18,743 bases of DNA from DATEPR01 sp036503065 (lineage in GTDB: Bacteria; Actinomycetota; Actinomycetes; Mycobacteriales; Pseudonocardiaceae). The notes under the pieces are model-generated. The model was not told the origin of the DNA. It did no database searches and was given only the letters and a program-made list of their open reading frames with translations. The stretch spans positions 1 through 18,743 of the forward strand of contig DASXXM010000137.1 in NCBI GenBank assembly GCA_036503065.1, written 5' to 3'. Within the stretch, counting starts at the first letter, position 1, and each line of letters opens with the position of its first letter. A program made the position numbers and the translations under genes. This document shows positions 1-6,978 of the stretch, one piece after another.

Positions 1-2
1 CC

Positions 3-755
3 GGCATCATGCTTGCCGGCCGGACCGTGACACTGGCGGTGACCGGTCTGCTCGCCGTGGGGCAACTGGCACTCGTGGGGATCCTCGCCGGCGTCACGAT
101 CGGGCACGACGCACCGCTGGACTCGTTCGGCGCGACCGCGCCCAGTGGCGCCCTGGTCAGGGACGCGGCGCAGACCGCGCTGCTGTACGTGTGCGGGAGC
201 CTGCCGCTGTTCCTCGGCGGCGAGGTCGTCCGTCCACATCGGACTATTCCGCGCGGCCTCGTCACCGGCTACCTGCTGGTGGCGGTGGGCGTCGTGGCGA
301 CGGTGTTCCCGCTCGCCGCCAACCCGTCCTTCGGCTTCGAGCCGATTCCCGGCGTCGCGGTGGCGCAGGTGTTCGGCAGCCGCACGCTGGCCGTGTCGGT
401 CGGTGTCGGCGTTGCCGCCAGCGTGGCAGGCGTGATGCTGGTGGAGTACATCGCGCTGACCAGGCTGGTGCACGCGCTCACCGGCCGGCCACTGCGCAGG
501 ATCACCGCCGCGGTCGCGGTGGCGTTGGTCGTCACGGCACCGATCAGCCTGATCGATCCGGCCGCGTTCTACCGGGATCTGCTGAAACCGTCGCTGATCG
601 CCCTGTGGTTGAGCCAACTCATCGTGTCGGCCGTGTATCCGCGGTTCGTCGCGAAACGGGGCGGTCGGCGGATCCCGGCGTGGACGCTGGCAGTCGTGTC
701 GTGTGCGTTCGCCGTCTACGGCATGGTGGCCACGATCCAGCACACCATCAGCTAG
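3..755 (+). CDS. APC-type integral membrane permease, C-terminal part (partial at left edge)
   Basis: A very hydrophobic protein with about seven predicted membrane spans across 248 residues counted from the ATG at 9. The frame is still open at the left edge, so this is most likely the C-terminal portion of a 10-12-span transporter. A segment ending in GGEVVRPHRTIPRG resembles the loop of amino acid/polyamine/organocation (APC) permeases in which a small-residue helix is followed by an acidic residue and RTIPR. The substrate cannot be read from the sequence. It ends 107 bp before the nitrogen-related operon on the same strand, so it might import a nitrogen compound for it, but that is inference from position only. 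The ATG at 9 could be an internal Met; no ribosome-binding site can be judged because the upstream sequence is missing. Confidence 0.6.
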   Translation, partial: GIMLAGRTVTLAVTGLLAVGQLALVGILAGVTIGHDAPLDSFGATAPSGALVRDAAQTALLYVCGSLPLFLGGEVVRPHRTIPRGLVTGYLLVAVGVVATVFPLAANPSFGFEPIPGVAVAQVFGSRTLAVSVGVGVAASVAGVMLVEYIALTRLVHALTGRPLRRITAAVAVALVVTAPISLIDPAAFYRDLLKPSLIALWLSQLIVSAVYPRFVAKRGGRRIPAWTLAVVSCAFAVYGMVATIQHTIS

Positions 756-760
756 GACCG

Positions 761-772
761 ACAACATGTTGT
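761..772. promoter_or_regulatory. Perfect 12-bp palindrome, candidate operator upstream of the Nit1C-like operon
   Basis: ACAACATGTTGT is its own reverse complement and is followed directly by a second small palindrome, GTTAAC, at 771-776. A further inverted repeat, TCCGG (806-810) and CCGGA (821-825) with a 10-bp spacer, lies between it and the first operon gene. The gap between the permease stop (755) and the flavoprotein start (863) is the natural place for the operon promoter, and the palindrome is AT-rich against very GC-rich surroundings. I see no clear -35/-10 pair. The role as a regulator binding site is inferred. Confidence 0.4.
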
Positions 773-862
773 TAACCTGACGCCGTTGCGGTAGCACAGT
801 GGCATTCCGGATGAAACACACCGGACACGAGCGCTGGCTGTACTTGTCGGGTGCTCAGCTCA

Positions 863-2200
863 ATGATGCCACTCGCCTTGGACGGCGGTCGGGTGCCCGT
901 CGTCGTGGTCGGCGGTGGGCAGGCCGGACTGTCGATGAGCTGGTGGCTGCGCAGGCACGACATTCGCCACGTGGTACTGGAAAAGGATCGCGTCGGTACC
1001 GAGTGGCGGCGACGCCGATGGGACACGTTCTGCCTCGTCACGCCGAACTGGCAGTGTCAGTTGCCAGGATTTCCTTACCAGGGCGACGATCCGCACGGAT
1101 TCATGGTGCGCGACGACATCGTCGGCTACCTCGAGGACTACGCGCGCAGCTTCGACGTGCCGCTGTACGAAGGCGTCGCGGCGACACGGCTGCGCGTCCT
1201 GCGCGACGGCCGGTTCGAACTGCGCACGTCAGCCGGCACACTCACCGCCGACCAGGTCGTGGTCGCCACCGGTCCCTATCAGGTGCAGTTGCGGCCGAGG
1301 ATGGCCGAACGGCTGCCGGCCGGCATCACGCAACTCCACTCCAGCCAGTACCGGAATCCCGTCGCACTACCGGATGGCGCGGTGCTGGTGGTCGGGAGTG
1401 GACAGTCGGGGGCACAGATCGCGGAGGATCTCCAGCTCGCGGGCCGGCGGGTCCACCTGGCGGTCGGGTCGGCACCGAGGGTCGCGCGCCGCTACCGGGG
1501 CCGGGACGTCGTGGCGTGGCTCGCCGACATGGGCTACTACCGGCGCGGCATCGACGAGTTCGCGGACGCCGACGCGGTCCGGTTCCGTGCCAACCACTAC
1601 GTCACCGGCCGGGACGGCGGCAGGGACATCGACCTGCGCGCGTTCGCAAGGGACGGCATGGTGTTGCACGGTCGACTGGCCGATGTGGACGGTTCAGTAC
1701 TCGCTTTCGCCGACGACCTGAAACACAACCTGGACAACGCGGACACGGTGTCCGAGGGCATCAAGGACTCGATCGACCAGTGGATCGAGCGCACCGGCAC
1801 GTCCGCACCCACCGAGGCCCGCTACACCCCGGTCTGGCGGCCGGAGCACCCGGCTACGACCCTCGACCTGGCCGCGGCGGGCGTCAGCACGGTCGTGTGG
1901 AGTACCGGGTTCGGCAGGGATGACCGGTGGATCGAGGTGCCGGTGTTCGACGGGCGCGGCCGTCCCACGCACGACCGTGGTGTGACCGGCAGACCCGGGC
2001 TGTACTTCCTCGGCCTGCCCTGGCAGTACACCTGGGGTTCCGGCCGGTTCTGCGGCGTCGCGGCCGATGCCGAGCACCTGGCCCGGCACATTCTGCGACA
2101 CGAGACCGAGGCGTCCATCGACGTCGCCTGGATCGCGGGCACCCGCGACAGCACCTGGCCGTCGGACGACGAGTGGACCGCCCCGCGCACGGTCGCCTGA
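863..2200 (+). CDS. nitH: MSMEG_0569-family flavin-dependent oxidoreductase (NitH-like)
   Basis: A 445-residue flavin-containing-monooxygenase-like protein. A Rossmann FAD site GGGQAG lies at about residues 17-22, directly after a beta strand of valines, and a second nucleotide site GSGQSG at about 178-183 fits NAD(P)H binding. The C-terminal part contains the GLYFLGLPWQYTWGSGRF stretch typical of the MSMEG_0569 family, the FAD oxidoreductase of the conserved Nit1C/MSMEG_0565-0572 cluster. Its substrate is not established; the genes downstream identify the cluster. I chose the ATG at 863 (a second ATG follows at 866); an in-frame GTG at 851 would add four residues, and none has a strong Shine-Dalgarno. 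It is the first gene of the operon, 46 bp before the amidohydrolase, and its stop lies in a 17-bp tandem duplication. Confidence 0.85.
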   Translation: MMPLALDGGRVPVVVVGGGQAGLSMSWWLRRHDIRHVVLEKDRVGTEWRRRRWDTFCLVTPNWQCQLPGFPYQGDDPHGFMVRDDIVGYLEDYARSFDVPLYEGVAATRLRVLRDGRFELRTSAGTLTADQVVVATGPYQVQLRPRMAERLPAGITQLHSSQYRNPVALPDGAVLVVGSGQSGAQIAEDLQLAGRRVHLAVGSAPRVARRYRGRDVVAWLADMGYYRRGIDEFADADAVRFRANHYVTGRDGGRDIDLRAFARDGMVLHGRLADVDGSVLAFADDLKHNLDNADTVSEGIKDSIDQWIERTGTSAPTEARYTPVWRPEHPATTLDLAAAGVSTVVWSTGFGRDDRWIEVPVFDGRGRPTHDRGVTGRPGLYFLGLPWQYTWGSGRFCGVAADAEHLARHILRHETEASIDVAWIAGTRDSTWPSDDEWTAPRTVA

Positions 2201-2229
2201 ACGCACCGAAAACCTGAACGCACCGAAAC
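2196..2229. repeat. 17-bp tandem direct duplication spanning the nitH stop codon
   Basis: CCTGAACGCACCGAAAA (2196-2212) is followed at once by CCTGAACGCACCGAAAC (2213-2229), differing only in the last base. The first copy contains the TGA stop of the flavoprotein gene. The duplication makes up most of the spacer before the amidohydrolase gene and looks like a recent slippage or tandem duplication event. Confidence 0.9.
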
Positions 2230-2246
2230 CGAAGGGAGTGGCCGCG

Positions 2247-3074
2247 ATGGCCCGACGGCTCGTGCACGACGCGCACCGCCATCTCGGCGTGCTGCCCGCG
2301 TACCCGTTCTACGGCGGACCGCCCGTCCAGCCGGACGTCGGGGCACGCGCGACCATCGCCGACCTCATCGCCGATCTGGACGCCGAGGGCACCGAGCGGG
2401 CACTGGTGATGCCCAACTACGGCGTGCCCGACCCGGCGGTCGCGTTCTCGTTCAACGAGTTGTGCGTCCAGGCCGCTGCCGACGACGACCGGATCTCGGC
2501 GGGCCTGTGGGTGTCGCCGAAGGCGCAGGACGCCGACCGCACCGAGGCCGCGCTGCGACTGGCGGGCGAGTCGGGGGTGCGGGCGTTGAAGCTCAGCTTC
2601 CTGCTCGGCGGCCGGCCTGCCGAGCCGGCGTGCCAACCGGGCCTGGACCGGATCTTCGCCGCGGCCGCCGAACACGACCTGGTCGTGCACGTGCACACGT
2701 CGCCAGGCGCGGCGTCGGACGTCTCCGAGGTCGCGCACCTGGTCGACCGCTACGCCGACCAGGTCGACCTGCACCTGGTGCACTTCGGCGGCGGCATGAG
2801 CGGGCACATCAAGCTGGTCGGTTCGCTGTTCTTCCAGTGGATCGCGGCGGGCAAGCGCGTCTACACCGACCTGTCGTGGGCGATCGGGTTCGCGCCGCGC
2901 TGGCTGGCCGCCGAGATCGAGCGGCACGGCATCGGACACGACCGGGTGCTGTTCGCCAGCGACGAACCATGGGGCGACCACGACGGCGAACGTGCCAGGA
3001 CCGCGTCCGGGATGGGCGATGGCGCGCTCGCCGACCTCGTCTTCCGCGACACCTTCAGCAAGCTGTACGGATAA
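2247..3074 (+). CDS. Amidohydrolase-2 family TIM-barrel hydrolase within the Nit1C-like operon
   Basis: A 275-residue protein of the amidohydrolase_2 (metal-dependent TIM barrel) type. Visible metal-site residues are an N-terminal HxH (H10, H12 in HDAHRHLG), HVH at 148-150, H179 in HLVHFGG and D239 in FASDEPWG, in the usual order along the barrel. Such enzymes hydrolyse or decarboxylate small carbonyl compounds; the substrate here is unknown. The start is the ATG at 2247, preceded by GAAGGGAG at about 10 bp; the open frame reaches further upstream but overlaps the flavoprotein. It sits between the flavoprotein and the MSMEG_0572-type gene, with 23 bp to the latter, so it is probably part of the same pathway, for example hydrolysing an intermediate or product. 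Confidence 0.85.
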   Translation: MARRLVHDAHRHLGVLPAYPFYGGPPVQPDVGARATIADLIADLDAEGTERALVMPNYGVPDPAVAFSFNELCVQAAADDDRISAGLWVSPKAQDADRTEAALRLAGESGVRALKLSFLLGGRPAEPACQPGLDRIFAAAAEHDLVVHVHTSPGAASDVSEVAHLVDRYADQVDLHLVHFGGGMSGHIKLVGSLFFQWIAAGKRVYTDLSWAIGFAPRWLAAEIERHGIGHDRVLFASDEPWGDHDGERARTASGMGDGALADLVFRDTFSKLYG

Positions 3075-3082
3075 CCGTCACC

Positions 3083-3090
3083 AGAAGGAG
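3083..3090 (+). promoter_or_regulatory. Strong ribosome-binding site of the MSMEG_0572-family gene
   Basis: AGAAGGAG lies 7 bp before the ATG at 3098. It is the best Shine-Dalgarno match in the operon, fixes the start of the next gene and suggests that the small protein is made in larger amounts than its neighbours, several of which rely on overlapping starts. Confidence 0.75.
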
Positions 3091-3097
3091 AAACACG

Positions 3098-3610
3098 ATG
3101 TCCGAGCTGACCGATCTGGAGAAGACCAGCCTCGACGAGATCCCGCACCCGTCGCTACCGCAGGGGTCGAGCATCTACGGCGGCACCAAGGTCTTCCCGG
3201 ACTACCAGGCCGAGAACGGCGAGTCCTACTTCACCCTCGTGCACGGCATCGCGCACGAGTCGTCGGTGAGCTTCGTGGCGATCCTGCAGGCGACAAGGGC
3301 GCTGCGCAAGGGATTCGAGTCCGCGATCTACTTCTACGGTCCGGGTTCGCTGAACTGCCTCGCCACGCGTGGCTTCCCGACCACGGGCAACTCGGCGTTC
3401 CCCGGCGAGCACAACATCAACAGCTCACTGGCCACGTTCATCAGCGAGGGCGGCAAGGTGTACTGCTGCCGGTTCGGCCTTTCGCTGCACGGCGCCCGCG
3501 AGGAGGACCTGATCGAGGGCGTGATCCCGACGCACCCGCTGGACGTGCAGGACGCGCTGATCCACTACAAGCGCAGGGGCGCGATCATCAACTCCACCTA
3601 CATGTTCTAG
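3098..3610 (+). CDS. nitB: MSMEG_0572/Sll0783 family nitrogen-starvation response protein (NitB-like)
   Basis: A compact 170-residue protein without signal peptide or membrane span. The whole sequence, including the IYGGTKVFPDYQ segment near the N-terminus, FYGPGSLNCLATRGFPTTGN in the middle and the C-terminal IINSTYMF, matches my recollection of the Sll0783/MSMEG_0572 family, named for a Synechocystis gene induced by nitrogen starvation. The fold appears DsrE-like and no enzymatic activity is established. Several cysteines (NCL and VYCC) are present but form no obvious metal motif. The start is set by the strong AGAAGGAG site 7 bp upstream. The radical SAM gene begins 6-9 bp after its stop, indicating co-transcription. 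It is the hallmark gene that identifies the cluster. Confidence 0.9.
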   Translation: MSELTDLEKTSLDEIPHPSLPQGSSIYGGTKVFPDYQAENGESYFTLVHGIAHESSVSFVAILQATRALRKGFESAIYFYGPGSLNCLATRGFPTTGNSAFPGEHNINSSLATFISEGGKVYCCRFGLSLHGAREEDLIEGVIPTHPLDVQDALIHYKRRGAIINSTYMF

Positions 3611-3616
3611 GCGGCC

Positions 3617-4699
3617 GTGATGAGCTCCGACGTCGGCACCGACACGGACGCGCTGGCCACCAGGGTGGACATCGCCCTGCGCGGTGTGCGGATGGCGGCA
3701 CCGGTGCACCGGCCCGCGGGAGCGGGTCCCAGCGACGACGGTCACGTGCTGGTCGACGGTGCCAACGCCGCACTGCCGAACAACCCGGACAGCCCCTACC
3801 ACGTCCGGCACGGCAAGGTGTTCCTCGGTGGCGAGGACACCGGCCTGTCCCTCGACGTCGTTCGCCGGCCGTCGTTCTACGATCTGTCCACTGCGGACGG
3901 TGTGCCGTACGAGCAGATCGCGCGGCTGCACGGTGCCGACGTGTTGGCCACGACAGTGGTCCAGACCTGCATCCGGTACGTGGCGGACCAGCGCTGCCGG
4001 TTCTGCACGATCGAGGAGTCGCTGCGGTCCGGGGCCACCGTCGCCGCGAAGACACCGGCCCAACTGGCCGAGGTGGCCGCGGCCGCCGTCCGGCTGGACG
4101 GCGTGCGGCAGATGGTGCTGACCACCGGTACCACCGCGGGCCCGGACCGGGGCGCCCACAACCTGGTGCGGTGCGTCCGCGCGGTGCGGGCCGCGGTGCC
4201 CGGCCTGCCCATGCAGGTGCAGATCGAACCGCCCGCCGATCTCACTGTGCTGCGCGAACTGCGCGACGCGGGCGCCACCGCGATCGGCATCCACGTCGAG
4301 TCCCTCGACGACGACGTGCGCAGGCGGTGGATGCCGGGCAAGGGTGCGGTGCCGATGGCCGAGTACGAGGCGGCCTGGGACGAGGCCGTGAGGGTGTTCG
4401 GTCACAACAGGGTCTCCACGTATCTGCTGGTCGGCCTCGGCGAGGACCCCGACGAACTGGTGGCGGGCGCGGGCAGGCTGATCGAGCGGGGCGTCTACCC
4501 GTTCGTCGTGCCGTTCCGGCCGATGCTGGGCACGCTGGCCCGCCGGGACGGCTGGCCTGCGCCGGACCGCGCCGTCGTGCTGGCCGTGACCGTCCGCGTG
4601 GGTGCGCTGTTGCGGGCAGCGGGCATGACCGGCGCCGACCAGAAGGCCGGTTGTGCGGCCTGCGGGGCGTGCGGCGCGCTGCGGGCGGCCGGCGGATGA
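3617..4699 (+). CDS. nitD: MSMEG_0568-family radical SAM protein (NitD-like)
   Basis: A 360-residue radical SAM enzyme by family resemblance and context. The cysteine cluster lies in QTCIRYVADQRCRFCTIEE: C118, C127 and C130, i.e. C-x8-C-x2-C instead of the textbook C-x3-C-x2-C. The CxxC pair followed by TIEE, a beta-strand/helix pattern with TTGTTAGPDRG and a GIHVES segment support the partial TIM barrel. The extreme C-terminus carries a second triad, C346-x2-C349-x2-C352, which could hold an auxiliary iron-sulfur centre or assist the first. The reaction is unknown; in Nit1C clusters the protein accompanies nitrilase, acetyltransferase and AIR-synthase-like genes. The GTG at 3617 and the ATG at 3620 are adjacent candidate starts. 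The stop overlaps the next start as ATGA (4696-4699), so translation is probably coupled. Confidence 0.88.
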   Translation: MMSSDVGTDTDALATRVDIALRGVRMAAPVHRPAGAGPSDDGHVLVDGANAALPNNPDSPYHVRHGKVFLGGEDTGLSLDVVRRPSFYDLSTADGVPYEQIARLHGADVLATTVVQTCIRYVADQRCRFCTIEESLRSGATVAAKTPAQLAEVAAAAVRLDGVRQMVLTTGTTAGPDRGAHNLVRCVRAVRAAVPGLPMQVQIEPPADLTVLRELRDAGATAIGIHVESLDDDVRRRWMPGKGAVPMAEYEAAWDEAVRVFGHNRVSTYLLVGLGEDPDELVAGAGRLIERGVYPFVVPFRPMLGTLARRDGWPAPDRAVVLAVTVRVGALLRAAGMTGADQKAGCAACGACGALRAAGG

Positions 4700-6111
4700 C
4701 CGCCGTGTGGGGCGCGGGCGCCGACCTGCGCACGGACACGTCGGTGCTGCTCGGCGGGCCACGGCTGCCCGTGGCCGAGCCTGCGTTCCGCATCGAGGAG
4801 GCGACCGACGCGGATCGGCTGGCCGCGTACCGCGCGTTGCGGGTGCGGTCGTTCGTGACCGAACAGGGGATGTTCGCTCGCGACGACACCGACGAACACG
4901 ACGGCGACCCGAGGACGGTGGCGCTGGTCGCGTTGGACGGCAACGGCACCGTGATCGGCGGCGTGCGGCTCGGCCCGGCCGGGCACGGCGACGACGTGGG
5001 CTGGTGGTACGGCGGCCGGCTCGTTGTCGACCGGACGTCGCCCGGCAGCCGGGGTGCCGGTGCGGCACTGGTGCGGGCGGCGTGCGCGCGGGCGGAACAG
5101 GCCGGGGTGCTCCGGTTCGAGGCGACCGTGCAGGCCCGCTACCACGGGTTGTTCGAGCGGCTGGGCTGGCTCGTGGTGCGCGCGGAAACCGTCCGCGGGC
5201 GGCCGCACCTGCTGGTGCGGTGGCCGATCGACCGGATCGAGCGGCTGGTGGCCGCGACCAAGCGCGAACTCGGCCCGCTGTTGCGCGGCCTCGCACCGGG
5301 CGGGGCCGGGTTCGTCGGGGACGACGCGGCGCCGGTGCCGGGCAGCGATCTGGTGGCGGCGTGCGACGCGATCCTGCCCGCGATGGTGGCGCGCGACCCG
5401 GAGTGGGCAGGCTGGTGCTCGGTCCTGGTCAACGTCAACGACATCGCGGCGATGGGCGCCGTTCCGGTCGGCCTGCTGGACGCCGTCGCGGCGCGGGACG
5501 CGTCGTTCGCGGCGCGGATACTGCGCGGACTGCGTGCCGCCGCGCAGGCTTACCGGGTGCCGATTCTCGGTGGGCACACGCAGTTCGGCGTGCCTGCCGC
5601 GCTGAGTGTGACCGCGCTGGGCCGCACGGACCGGCCGGTGCCGGGCGGTGGCGGCAGGCCAGGTGATCCGGTTGCGCTGACCATGGACACCGGCGGTGGC
5701 TGGCGGCCCGGCTATCGCGGCCGCCAGTGGGACTCGACGTCGCACAGGTCCGGCGCGGAACTGCGGGCCATGATCGAGTCGGTGGGCACGGCGCGGCCCG
5801 CCGCCGCGAAGGATGTGTCCATGGCGGGCGTCGTCGGCACGCTGGGCATGCTGGCCGAGGCATGCGGGTGCGGCGCGGTGCTGGACGTGGCATGTGTGCC
5901 CCGGCCTGCCGGCGTCGCGATGGGCGACTGGCTGACGTGCTTCCCCGGCTTCGGCATGATCACCGCGGGCGGCACCGCGTTGCCCGCCGGGCCCGCTGTC
6001 GGCGCCGAATGCGGCGTGCTGGTGCCGGGCGCCGGGGTGCGGCTGCGCTGGCCGGACGGCACCGAGACCGAGGCGCTCACCGCCGGCGTCACCGGGATGG
6101 GGCCGGCATGA
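4696..6111 (+). CDS. GNAT N-acetyltransferase-AIR synthase-like fusion (MSMEG_0567 type, NitE+NitF)
   Basis: A 471-residue two-domain protein. Residues about 30-175 form a GNAT fold: an RALRVRSFVTEQGMF start like autoinducer-synthase/GNAT proteins and an acetyl-CoA loop around RLVVDRTSPGSRGAGAALV (108-126). Residues about 190-471 resemble AIR synthase/ThiL/SelD (PurM) proteins: GDDAA at 208-212, VNVNDIAAMGA at 245-255, GGHT at 292-295 and a C-terminal KDVSMAGVVGTLGML segment. In Pseudomonas and cyanobacterial clusters these domains are encoded by separate genes, while the mycobacterial MSMEG_0567 has them joined as here. ATP-dependent activation of an amide or carbonyl plus acyl transfer is a reasonable inference, but the substrate is unknown. 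Start and stop both overlap the neighbours by 4 bp (ATGA). Confidence 0.88.
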   Translation: MTAVWGAGADLRTDTSVLLGGPRLPVAEPAFRIEEATDADRLAAYRALRVRSFVTEQGMFARDDTDEHDGDPRTVALVALDGNGTVIGGVRLGPAGHGDDVGWWYGGRLVVDRTSPGSRGAGAALVRAACARAEQAGVLRFEATVQARYHGLFERLGWLVVRAETVRGRPHLLVRWPIDRIERLVAATKRELGPLLRGLAPGGAGFVGDDAAPVPGSDLVAACDAILPAMVARDPEWAGWCSVLVNVNDIAAMGAVPVGLLDAVAARDASFAARILRGLRAAAQAYRVPILGGHTQFGVPAALSVTALGRTDRPVPGGGGRPGDPVALTMDTGGGWRPGYRGRQWDSTSHRSGAELRAMIESVGTARPAAAKDVSMAGVVGTLGMLAEACGCGAVLDVACVPRPAGVAMGDWLTCFPGFGMITAGGTALPAGPAVGAECGVLVPGAGVRLRWPDGTETEALTAGVTGMGPA

Positions 6112-6959
6112 CAGCGATCCGGATGGCGGCGGTGTCGGCACCGTTCGACCGCGACCTGGCGGGCGATCTCGACCGTGTGGCGGGACTGATCGAACGCGCA
6201 AGGGCGGACGGAATACGCCTGCTGGCGTTGCCCGAGGCGTGCCTCGGCGGCTATCTCGCGGATCTGAGCGGTGGCGCGACGGGTCCGCCCGCGTTGCGGT
6301 TGGACGGCCCGGAGATCACCCGGCTCCGCGCGATGGCGGGCGAGATGGTCGTCGTCGCGGGCTACTGCGAGGACGCGGGCGACACCCGCTACAACAGCGC
6401 GGTCTGCGTGACGGGCGACGGTGTGCTGGGCAACCATCGCAAGGTGCACCAGCCGCTGTCCGAGGACTCCAGCTACGGCGCGGGCACCGGCTTCGCCGCG
6501 TTCGACACGCCGGTCGGCCGGCTGGGCATGATGATCTGCTACGACAAGGCGTTTCCCGAGTCGGCGCGGGCGCTGGCGTTGGACGGAGCCGAGATCATCG
6601 TGTGCGTGTCGGCATGGCCCGGCAGCCGCACCAATCCCTCCCCCGATCTGGCCGCGGACCGCTGGAAACTGCGATTCGACCTGTTCGACCAGGCCCGGGC
6701 ACTGGAGAACCAGGTGGTGTGGCTGTCGGCCAACCAGTCCGGCACGTTCGGCTCGTTGCGATTCGTGGCCAGTGCCAAGGTGGTCGGCCCCGGCGGTGAC
6801 GTGCTCAGCGGCACCGGGGTCGCCGAGGGCATCGCCGTCGCGGAGATCGACGTGCCGCAGGCGCTGGGCGCGGCCCGCCGGCACATGGGTCACCTGCGGG
6901 ACCGGCGGCCGGACGCGTACCCGGCGCTGGGCGCGGCCCTGCTGGCGGGCGCCCCGTGA
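6108..6959 (+). CDS. Carbon-nitrogen hydrolase (nitrilase superfamily), catalytic triad intact
   Basis: A 283-residue nitrilase-superfamily protein occupying the position of the NitC nitrilase. The full Glu-Lys-Cys triad is visible: E43 in LPEACLGGY, K112 in NHRKVHQP and C144 in MMICYDKAFPE; a second conserved Glu follows the Lys by seven residues (PLSEDSS). The CYDxxFPE context around the nucleophile is more typical of amidase/carbamoylase-type members than of Nit6803-type nitrilases, which as I recall carry CWEH. The length also suits the shorter amidase-like branch. So it may hydrolyse an amide or carbamoyl compound rather than a nitrile. It starts by ATGA overlap with the GNAT-AIRS gene and is followed after 19 bp by a close paralogue that lacks the catalytic residues. 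Confidence 0.9.
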   Translation: MTAIRMAAVSAPFDRDLAGDLDRVAGLIERARADGIRLLALPEACLGGYLADLSGGATGPPALRLDGPEITRLRAMAGEMVVVAGYCEDAGDTRYNSAVCVTGDGVLGNHRKVHQPLSEDSSYGAGTGFAAFDTPVGRLGMMICYDKAFPESARALALDGAEIIVCVSAWPGSRTNPSPDLAADRWKLRFDLFDQARALENQVVWLSANQSGTFGSLRFVASAKVVGPGGDVLSGTGVAEGIAVAEIDVPQALGAARRHMGHLRDRRPDAYPALGAALLAGAP

Positions 6960-6978
6960 GCCGGGCGAAGATGTCGGC

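Noticed and set aside
2992..4695. Long plus-strand open frame running through the MSMEG_0572 and radical SAM genes into the GNAT-AIRS gene
   Set aside because: Only the part from 4696 has family-like sequence; upstream the frame is Arg/Pro/Gly-rich read-through typical of GC-rich DNA and overlaps two well-supported genes.
3425..6201. Long reverse-strand open frames opposite the radical SAM, GNAT-AIRS and hydrolase genes
   Set aside because: Composition is Arg/Ala/Pro/His-rich with no domain motifs; they mirror the codon bias of the real plus-strand genes.
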